In this document: positions 32,999 to 40,500 of the stretch, piece by piece
Numbering within the stretch: the first letter of the stretch is position 1
Layout of the letters: each line of letters opens with the position of its first letter
Source: DATEBA01 sp035288045
GTDB taxonomy: Bacteria; Actinomycetota; UBA4738; HRBIN12
Direction of reading: 5' to 3'
DNA: 64,000 bases
Assembly (NCBI GenBank): GCA_035288045.1
Contig: DATEBA010000074.1
Location: 1 to 64,000, forward strand
Position numbers and translations under genes: made by a program
Notes under the pieces: model-generated
Database searches by the model: none
What the model was told of the DNA's origin: nothing
Seen by the model: only the letters and a program-made list of their open reading frames with translations

Positions 32999-33790
32999 TC
33001 AGTACCAGGCCTCCGAGGGCCCCTTGTATTCCTGGACGGTGTTGCCGCCGTCCACGACGATCGACTGGCCGGTGATGTAGCTCGCGCGGTCGGAGGCCAG
33101 GAACGCGATCACCTCGGCGACCTCCTCGGGCGTCCCGGACCGGCCTAGCGGCGTGTTCTGCCCTGCGATCCGTTCCTCCGGCGTCTGGGAGCCGCTCGCG
33201 ATCCAGCCCGGCGCCACGGAGTTCGCCGTAACGCCGTCCCGCCCCAGCTCGACCGCAAGTCCGCGCATCAGGCCGTCCATGCCGGCCTTCCCCGCACCGT
33301 ATCCCACCGACCCGGGGTTGGACACGAGGGGGCCCGTCACCGATGAGACCATCACTATCCGGCCGTACCGCCGCTTCACCATGCCGGGCACGACGAGTCG
33401 CGTGATGCTGAAAGCGGTCCTCAGGTTGCGACCGATCGTCCGGTCCCAATCGGCCTCGCCGAGCTCGATGAAGCTCCTCTCCTCCTCCTCGAGTCCGACC
33501 TGGACCATCCCGGCGTTGTTCACGAGAACGTCGATCCGGCCGTAGAGCTCGAGGACGCCGTCGACCAGCGCTCGGGTCTCCGAAGCGCCCGTCAGGTCGG
33601 CCGCGAAGCCGGCCGCCGTCAGGCCCTCTCCGCGCAGCTCGTCCTCTCGTTCGCGTATCCGGTCGGTCGTCGAGGCGATGGCGAGCATCGCTCCCTCGCG
33701 GCCTAGCGCGCGGGCCGCTGCGAGGCCGATCCCCGTTGGGCTGCCCGCGCCCGTGACGAGCGCCACCCTTCCCTCAAGCTCGGACTGCAT
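32999..33790 (-). CDS. Short-chain dehydrogenase/reductase
   Basis: A 263-residue classical SDR. TGAGSPTGIGLAAARAL is the cofactor motif with a two-residue insertion, VLVNNAGMVQ the NNAG block, SSVTGPLVSNPGSVGYGAGKAG the Ser-Tyr-Lys centre, and FLASDRASYITGQSIVVDGG the C-terminal signature. Convergent with the TolB-like gene, one base apart. AGGGAGGTCC precedes the ATG on the minus strand. Substrate unknown. Confidence 0.87.
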   Translation of the reverse strand: MQSELEGRVALVTGAGSPTGIGLAAARALGREGAMLAIASTTDRIREREDELRGEGLTAAGFAADLTGASETRALVDGVLELYGRIDVLVNNAGMVQVGLEEEERSFIELGEADWDRTIGRNLRTAFSITRLVVPGMVKRRYGRIVMVSSVTGPLVSNPGSVGYGAGKAGMDGLMRGLAVELGRDGVTANSVAPGWIASGSQTPEERIAGQNTPLGRSGTPEEVAEVIAFLASDRASYITGQSIVVDGGNTVQEYKGPSEAWY

Positions 33791-34170
33791 GGACCTCCCT
33801 TAGGGGCCGAGGCCGCCACTTCATACCACGCGGCGGTCGGAGATAGTCGTGCGCCGACCCGAGGACGACTCCTGATCGAGACGCCTACGTCGCGGCGATG
33901 GGTGCGTGCTCGCGTTCACGTTCGCCAGCCAAGATCGGCGGCTCCATCGTCCGGCCCCCGGCGGCCAGGTCGCGAGGGTCGGCGTTGATCGATGCGAAGA
34001 ACGACGCGGCCGCCCGGAGCCGGCGGTCGGAGAGCTCGGCCGGAGCCTAGACCCGGTTCCCGGAGCCTAGACCCGGTTCCCGGAGCCTAGACCAAAGGCG
34101 GGATGGAGCGGCCGCCGCTTCGCGATGCCGGCAGCTCCATACGTGGTTCCATCGGCTACCCTTCGCTCCG
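33791..34170. other. Intergenic region with tandem repeat and ORF relic
   Basis: 380 bases without an intact gene. On the minus strand 33885-34046 is an open stretch of about 53 codons with coding-like composition (starting AELSDRRLRAAASFFAS and ending in HAPIAAT-stop) but no start; it is closed at its 5' end by a TAG inside the tandem repeat. The repeat itself is listed separately. Confidence 0.5.
34041..34093. repeat. 20-bp tandem repeat, 2.65 copies
   Basis: CGGAGCCTAGACCCGGTTCC occurs at 34041-34060 and 34061-34080, identical, with a third partial copy CGGAGCCTAGACC at 34081-34093. Each copy carries a CTAG tetramer. It lies between an ORF relic and the zinc-ribbon gene. Confidence 0.92.
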
Positions 34171-34881
34171 ATGAGGGGGGAGGACAAGCTGCTCGAGCTC
34201 CAGAACCTCGATATCGCGATCGATCGGGCCGGGGCGCGCCGGCGGGAGATCGAGTCGGGGGAGGCCGTCCGTGACCTGAGGTCCGCGGCCGACGAGGCCG
34301 AGCGCCGGCTGGGCGAGCTTCGTCTCCGGCTCGGCGAGGAGTCCCGCGAGCAGGCGCGGCTCGAGCACGAGGCCGACTCGTTGGGGCAGAAGGCCGCGGC
34401 TGAGGAGAGACGGCTGTACGACGGGTCGATCGCGAACGCCAAGGAGCTCGAGGCCCTCCAGCACGAGGTCGCGAACCTGAAGACCCGCCGATCGGCTTCC
34501 GAAGACCTGCTCCTCGAGGCGATGGAACGCATCGAGGAATTGGAGGCGCAGGCCGTGACCCTCGAGGCCGAGGCCACGACCGCGCGCGAGGAGCTCGACG
34601 CCGCGCTGGGAGGGGCTGCCGGAGAGCTCGATCGGCTGACCGCCGAGATCGCGTCGGCTCTCGCGTCTCGCGAAGCGCTGCTGCCCGAGATCGACGACGA
34701 GGTCCTCGCCCTCTACGACGAGCTCCGCCCACAGAAGAAGGGTGTCGCCGCCGCAGCGCTCGTGGACGGCGTGTGTCAGGGATGCCACGAGAAGCTCTCG
34801 GCGCTCGAGATTGATCGTCTCAAACACACCGATGGCATGAAGAGGTGCGAATACTGCCGGCGGATCCTGGTCTTTGGGTGA
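34171..34881 (+). CDS. C4-type zinc-ribbon coiled-coil protein
   Basis: A 236-residue protein of a family found across actinobacteria. Residues 1 to about 180 are a long helical coiled coil (KLLELQNLDIAIDRAG at the start, NAKELEALQHEV in the middle). The C terminus is a four-Cys zinc ribbon: VDGVCQGCHEKLS and MKRCEYCRRILVFG. The family is uncharacterised in most species; structural similarity to vesicle or flagellar-type coiled coils has been noted. It overlaps the RNase H-like gene by GTGA. A very common neighbour in actinobacteria is an RNase H-like gene, as here. Confidence 0.85.
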   Translation: MRGEDKLLELQNLDIAIDRAGARRREIESGEAVRDLRSAADEAERRLGELRLRLGEESREQARLEHEADSLGQKAAAEERRLYDGSIANAKELEALQHEVANLKTRRSASEDLLLEAMERIEELEAQAVTLEAEATTAREELDAALGGAAGELDRLTAEIASALASREALLPEIDDEVLALYDELRPQKKGVAAAALVDGVCQGCHEKLSALEIDRLKHTDGMKRCEYCRRILVFG

Positions 34882-35348
34882 TCGTCGCCTGCGACGGGGC
34901 CTCCCGGGGGAACCCGGGCCCTGCCGGCATCGGCGCGGTCGTGGTCACCACCAAGGGAGAGGTGCTCGCGGAGATCGCCCGCGGTATCGGGGTTACGACG
35001 AACAACGTCGCCGAGTACACGGCCGTGATCGAAGGCTTAGTGCGGGCCGCCGAGCTGGGAGCCACCGACGTCCTCCTGCGCTCCGACAGCCACCTGATCG
35101 TCGAACAGCTCTCGGGTCGCTACAAGGTGAAGAACGCCAAGCTGAAGCCCCTTCATGCGAGGGTGCGCGAGCTGGCCGGCGGCTTCTGGCGCATCCGATA
35201 CGAGCACGTCCCCAGGGAACACAACCGTCACGCCGACCGGCTCGCCAACCGGGGCGTGGACGAGTGGCTGGCCGCCGGGGAGAAGGCTAGCCCGCCGGAG
35301 AGGCAGCCGCCCCCGTGGGGACCGCAACCGGGCCGAGGCTCGGGCTGA
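34878..35348 (+). CDS. RNase HI-like protein
   Basis: A 156-residue RNase H fold protein. Active-site acids: ACDGASRGNPGPAG (Asp), NNVAEYTAVIEG (Glu), LLRSDSHLIVEQLSG (Asp) and HNRHADRLAN (Asp). It cleaves RNA in RNA-DNA hybrids. The GTG start at 34878 overlaps the preceding stop. It is the short, RnhA-type of actinobacteria. The 3' end overlaps the convergent lipoprotein gene by 62 bases. Confidence 0.87.
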   Translation: MIVACDGASRGNPGPAGIGAVVVTTKGEVLAEIARGIGVTTNNVAEYTAVIEGLVRAAELGATDVLLRSDSHLIVEQLSGRYKVKNAKLKPLHARVRELAGGFWRIRYEHVPREHNRHADRLANRGVDEWLAAGEKASPPERQPPPWGPQPGRGSG

Positions 35349-36213
35349 ACAGCTCGCCGAGAGGGAACTCGAGGACGACCCGGTCCTTTCGGCTCCGGAA
35401 AGGGAGCCGGAGTGAGAGACCCTCCGAGCTCGGTTGCGCGTCGAAGACCACACCGCCCGGAATCCTCGACCGCGAAGGGATTGCTGCCAGGCTCTCGGCG
35501 ACGCCGAGTGCGATCCCTGAAACCTCTCGACCGTTGGGCGAGACGAGTAGCGCTTCCTTCGCGCGGAGGGACAGTAGCTTCCCCGTCTTGTTGGACACGA
35601 ACAGGTTCACCTGCCACCGACCGGGGAAGGCGAACACCGAATCGAGACGGACCACCACGCCCCCACGCCCTTTTTCCTCGTCCTGGATCGGGTAGATCGA
35701 TCGTTCGATCGACTGTCCGTCCCGCGTGCCGTCGGAGACGGCCCAGCGACCCGGCGCCAGCCGGGTGACGATGAAGGGACCGACGAACTCCCGGCTGAAC
35801 CCGCCGGCCACGCCCTGGAAGGGTTGGGTGCGGAACGCGACGGTCGCGTCGACGTTCACCTGGCCTCCGAAGGCCCCGCCGGGCAGCTCCATGAAGTCGA
35901 CGAACTCGAGCTGTCGGATCTCGACATCGCCGTCTATGTCGCCTGGGAAGAGCTGGTTCTGGTAGTCGACCCACTGGACCCAGCGACCGATCTTCTCCGT
36001 GCCGGTGACGGAGAGGAGCTCCTCCGCGTCGTCGTTCGCGGCGTTGGCGTAGCCGTGCAGGAAGGCGACGACCGCTCCCCTTGCCGCAGCGACGTCGAGC
36101 ACGAAGCTCGCCGGCAACTGCTCGATCGCATTGGGCTCCACCTCGCCCTGCTGGGCGGGACCGCACGCGGACAGCGCGAGTAGGACAAGGGCGGAGAGGG
36201 TCGTACGTCGCAT
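35287..36213 (-). CDS. Lipoprotein, unknown function
   Basis: A 308-residue protein with a lipoprotein signal (MRRTTLSALVLLALSAC, lipobox LSAC). Residues about 40-150 look like a small mixed domain (AAARGAVVAFLHGYANAAN) and the rest is beta-rich (FAFPGRWQVNLFVSNKTGK; LPFRSRKDRVVLEFPLGELF). No family recognised with confidence. The ATG start at 36213 is the first and immediately precedes the signal. It lies on the strand opposite rnhA-like and rnpB and is divergent from rnpB, 19 bases away. Confidence 0.65.
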   Translation of the reverse strand: MRRTTLSALVLLALSACGPAQQGEVEPNAIEQLPASFVLDVAAARGAVVAFLHGYANAANDDAEELLSVTGTEKIGRWVQWVDYQNQLFPGDIDGDVEIRQLEFVDFMELPGGAFGGQVNVDATVAFRTQPFQGVAGGFSREFVGPFIVTRLAPGRWAVSDGTRDGQSIERSIYPIQDEEKGRGGVVVRLDSVFAFPGRWQVNLFVSNKTGKLLSLRAKEALLVSPNGREVSGIALGVAESLAAIPSRSRIPGGVVFDAQPSSEGLSLRLPFRSRKDRVVLEFPLGELFSPSLGPVAVPTGAAASPAG

Positions 36214-36232
36214 TCGAAGCTATCCTCGCACA

Positions 36233-36596
36233 GGAGGAGCCGGCCGGGCGGCCGCGGGCTTCGGCTCGAGGAAAGTCCGGACTCCGCAGGGCAGGGTGCT
36301 GGGTAACGCCCAGGCGGGGCGACCCGCGGAAAGCGCAACAGAGAGCAGACCGCCCCCTCGGGGGTAAGGGTGAAACGGTGAGGTAAGAGCTCACCAGCGG
36401 GCCGGGTGACCGGTCCGGCTCGGCAAGCCCCACCCGGAGCAAGGCCAAGCAGGGGGCGTTCGAGGGTGGCCCGCCCGAGCTCCCGGGTAGGCCGCACGAG
36501 GGCTTCGGCCCCGGGGTCCCGAGAGGGGCTCAGATAGATGGCCGCCACCGGCCCGAGAGGGCCGGCACAGGATCCGGCTTACAGGCCGGCTCCTCC
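36233..36596 (+). ncRNA. rnpB: RNase P RNA (bacterial type A)
   Basis: The catalytic RNA of RNase P, about 364 bases. Conserved elements in order: GAGGAAAGTCCGGACTCC (P4 5' part and CR I), AGGGCAGGGTG, GGAAAGCGCAACAGAGAGCA, GTGAAACGGTGAGGTAAGAG, and near the end GATAGATGGC and ACAGGATCCGGCTTACAGG. The termini pair perfectly: 36233-36245 with 36584-36596 (13 bp, P1). It processes tRNA 5' ends. The last 18 bases overlap the 3' end of lipA on the other strand. Confidence 0.96.
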
Positions 36597-37583
36597 ATCT
36601 CCCGCCAGCGCTCGCGCCAGCTGCTTTCCGGCGTGGTACGAGCTCCGCACGAGCGGGCCCGCCTCCACGTGGGTGATACCGAACGACTCGCCGACCCGCT
36701 TGTGGCGGGAGAATTCCTCGGGCGCGACCCAGCGGTCCACGGGCAGGTGGTACCTGGTCGGCTGCAGGTACTGACCCATCGTGACGATGTCGCAGCCCGC
36801 TTCGGCCAGATCGCGCAGCGCGCCCGGAACCTCGTCGGGTCGCTCGCCCATGCCGAGGATCAGGTTCGACTTCGTGACCTGGCCAGCACTCAGGCGCTTC
36901 GCGATCCCGAGCACCTCCAGCGATCGCTCGTACCCGAACGCGGGCCGGATCCGCGGGTGGAGCCGTCTCACCGTCTCGAGGTTGTGGGCGAAGACGTCGG
37001 GTTCCGCGGCGATCACGGTCGCGATGTCTCGTTGGCCTCCTCTGAAGTCTGACGGAAGGACCTCCACGCCGCAGCCGGGCACCGCCTGTCGCACGGCTCT
37101 GACGCAGGTAGCCCAGATGCGCGCTCCGCCGTCCTCGAGGTCGTCGCGCGCTACGCTTGTGAGGACCACGTAGCGGAGCCCCATCGCTCGGACGGCGTCC
37201 GCAACGCGCTGCGGTTCGTCCTCGTCCACCGGCAAGGGCCTTGCGGTCCTGACGTCGCAGAAGCCGCAGCGGCGCGTGCAGCGATCGCCGAGCACCAGGA
37301 ACGTCGCCTCCCGCTCCTCCCAGCACTCGTAGATGTTCGGGCATCCGGCCTCCTCGCAGACCGTGTGGAGGCTTTGCTCGCGCATGAGGCGCTTGAGATC
37401 CGCGTAGTTGGGGCCGATCCGCGCCTTAACGCGCAGCCACTCGGGTCGCCGAGCCGGTCGCGCGGCCTGCGCACAGCCCACCGAGTGAGCGACGTGGGTG
37501 TCCGAGAGCGCCGTAGGGCCGGAAGTCTGCAAGATCGGGAGGTAGAGGCGCCTGCGGTGCGGATTGTGGTCGTTCCCCAGCAT
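36579..37583 (-). CDS. lipA: Lipoyl synthase
   Basis: A 334-residue radical-SAM enzyme that inserts two sulfurs into octanoyl groups on E2 and GcvH. Both Fe-S clusters are visible: the auxiliary cluster CEEAGCPNIYEC and the radical-SAM CTRRCGFCDV. The C-terminal RSSYHAG serine ligand motif is present. The N-terminal 50 residues before RRPEWLRVKARIGPNY are longer than usual, so an internal start (GTG within ALSDTHVAHSV) is possible. lipB lies 13 kb away with its dehydrogenase operon. Stop codon overlaps rnpB by 18 bases. Confidence 0.92.
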   Translation of the reverse strand: MLGNDHNPHRRRLYLPILQTSGPTALSDTHVAHSVGCAQAARPARRPEWLRVKARIGPNYADLKRLMREQSLHTVCEEAGCPNIYECWEEREATFLVLGDRCTRRCGFCDVRTARPLPVDEDEPQRVADAVRAMGLRYVVLTSVARDDLEDGGARIWATCVRAVRQAVPGCGVEVLPSDFRGGQRDIATVIAAEPDVFAHNLETVRRLHPRIRPAFGYERSLEVLGIAKRLSAGQVTKSNLILGMGERPDEVPGALRDLAEAGCDIVTMGQYLQPTRYHLPVDRWVAPEEFSRHKRVGESFGITHVEAGPLVRSSYHAGKQLARALAGDGGAGL

Positions 37584-37593
37584 CCGGACCAGT

Positions 37594-40500
37594 CTATCCG
37601 TCGGCGGCCTCGACCCCGACGACCCGTACCTCGCCGTTGCCGCTCACCGGCTTGCCCGGCAGGAAGACCCGGAAGGACGCGCCGCCTCCGTCTCGGTCCT
37701 GGACCCACGCGCGGCCGCCGTGCAGCTCCGCGAACCGGCCGACCAGAGACAGACCGATGCCGGTTCCCGGAGTCGCGGGGTTCTGCGTCGGTCCCTGCCG
37801 GAACGGCTCGAAGATCGCCTGCTTCAGCTCGTCGGGGACGCCCGAGCCCTCGTCGTCGACGATGATCAGGGCGCCGCCGTCCTGCGCGCGAACGCGGAGC
37901 CAGATCCGTGCGTCATCGACGGTATGCCGGGCTGCGTTCACCACCAGGTTCTCGACGATCCTCTCGATCTTCGCAGCGTCGCAGGGCACCGAGACGGGGT
38001 CCGCCTCGACGATCACGGTCCGGTCGGCGAGTACCTCGAGGCTCTGGACCGTGCGGCGGGCGAGAGCTCCAACGTCGGTCCACCGCTCCTTCAGCGTGAC
38101 GATGCCCCTGTTCAGGCGGTCGATGTCCAGGAGGTCCTTCAGGAGCCGGTCGAGCTTGCGCGCGTTCGTCGCGAGCCGACCGAGGAGGTCGGCGCGGTCG
38201 CCCGGCGAAAGAGCGTCCTGGCGCTCGAGGGTCAACGAAAGCCCGAGGATCGAGGTGAGCGGGCTCCGGAGCTCGTGAGAGACGGCCGCGAGGAACGTGT
38301 TCTTCATCTCGTCCAGCGCACGCAGCCGGTCGGCGGCCTCGCGTTCGCGCTGCTCGCTGTCGCGGAGGGCCTGCTCGGCGAGTTTGCGCTCGGTGACGTC
38401 GAACATCACGCCCTGCACTAGACGGGGGCGCCCCTCCTCGTCGAGGAGCAGGGAGGCCTCGTCGTGGACCCACACCGTTGTTCCGTCGGGGCGGACGACG
38501 CGGTACTCGGAGCTCCAAGCGACGCCGTCGGAGAGCGCGTGCTCGTATCGGGCCACGGCGACCTCGCGGTCGTCCGGATGTAGGAGCTCGAACCAGAGCT
38601 CGGGGCGCGTGATGTACTCCTCGGAAGTCACGCCGAAGAGCTGCTCGATCTGCGGCGCGATGTAGATCGAGGGAGCGCTCGGGTCGGGGAGCTCGACGTA
38701 AAGCACAGCGGGGATGTGCTCGACTAGCGCCTGGAACCGCTCCTGGGTCTCCCGAAGCTCTGCCTCGGCGGCCTTCTGCTCGGAGATGTCGAACATGACC
38801 CCCTGGGAGAAGCGCGGGACCCCGCGGTCGTCGCGCAGGATCAGGGCCTCGTCGCGTACCCAGACCCAGTGACCGTCGCGGTGCCGGACCCTGTACTCCG
38901 CCCTGAACGGCTCGCCTTCCTCGTTGTGCCGGCTAACGCCCTCGAACACCCGCTGCCGATCGTCGGGGTGCACGCCTTCGGACCAGACCTCGGGCCGCGC
39001 GACCCATTCCTCGGGGGTAAAGCCCAGCACGCGCTCGACCTGGGGACTGATGTAGACGGAAGATGCGACGTCGTCGACCCGGTCGATGTAGGTGATGGCG
39101 GGCACGGTCTCCACGAGGGTCCGGTAGCGCTCCTCCGCCTCGCGGACCTTGTGCTCGGCCTCCTTCTGCCGGGTGATGTCGAGACGGACCCCCTGCCAGT
39201 ACATGGGACTGCCCTGCTCGTCGCTGACCAGGACGGCCTCGTCGCGCACCCACACGACCCTGCCGTCCTTGGCTATCTGGCGGTACTCGATGCTGAACGA
39301 CTCGCCTGTCTCATCGGTCCGCCTGTCCTCGGCGAGCACCCGCTCGCGGTCGTCCGGGTGGATGGCCGAGATCCACGTGCTCGGTCGGGTCGTCCACTCC
39401 TCGGGCGTGTAGCCGATCATCGCCTCGATCTGAGGGCTCACCCAGAAGACCCCATCCGTCTCGACGGGGGCGTGGACGTAGGTGACGGCCGGGATGTTCT
39501 CGACGAGGGTCCGGAACCTCGTCTCCGCCTCGGCGAGGCGCCGCTGCGACCGGTCTCGGCCTATCGCGGCTCCGAGCGTGTCGGCAGCCGCTCGGAGCGC
39601 GTCGATCTCCACCTGGGGCCACTCGCGCTCGTTCGTGCACGAATCGAGCCCGAGGAATCCCCACCACTCGTCGCCCACGAAGACCGGCACGACCACCTGG
39701 GAGAGCACGCTCTCGCTCTCTAGTGCCCTGCGCTCGTCTTGGGGGAAGTCCCGCGTCAGCCCGGTGATCACCCCGCCGGCTCCGAGGACCTGCTCCCACC
39801 GGGAGAACCCAAGGCGGTACGGGGCCCGGTGGTTCGTCTCGTCGTCGACAGACTCGATCCCCGGCGCGGTCCATTTCCACCTGATCGTCATAAGGAGGGC
39901 GTCGTTCTCGTCGCGATCGTTCTCGAAGACGTGCACCCGGCTAGCCTCGGACGCGCGTCCCAACCGCTCGAGGACCTGGTCGATGCCTTCCTCCCAGGCG
40001 CCCGCCTTGAGGAACCGCTCCGCCGCGAACCCCACGGCCCCCAGGATCTCGTCGCGGCGGCCGAGCCGTTCCTCGGCCAGCTTCCGCTCCGTGATATCGA
40101 GGAGCACCCCCTGCCAGGACCTCGGGGCGCCGTGCTCGTCCCGCAGCAGCACAGCCTCGTCGCGAACCCAGACCACTCGGCCGTCCTTCGCGATCAGGCG
40201 GTACTCCATCCGGAAGGGGTCGCCGGTCTCGTTCGTGCGAGCGGACTCGGCCAGGACGGCCTCCCGATCGGCCGGGTGGAGCAGACGTACCCAGAGCTCG
40301 GGATCGGCCGTCCGCTCCTCGGGCGTGTAGCCGACGAGTGCCTCGTACTGGGGGCTCATGTAGAGCGCCGTGCTCACGTCGTCGACGGCGTCGATGTAGA
40401 CGACGGCCGGTAGCTGCTCGACCAGGGTCCGGTAGCGGGCCTCCGCCTCCTTCATCCGCGCCTCGGCGTCCTTACGCTGGGTGATGTCCAGCATGAAGCC

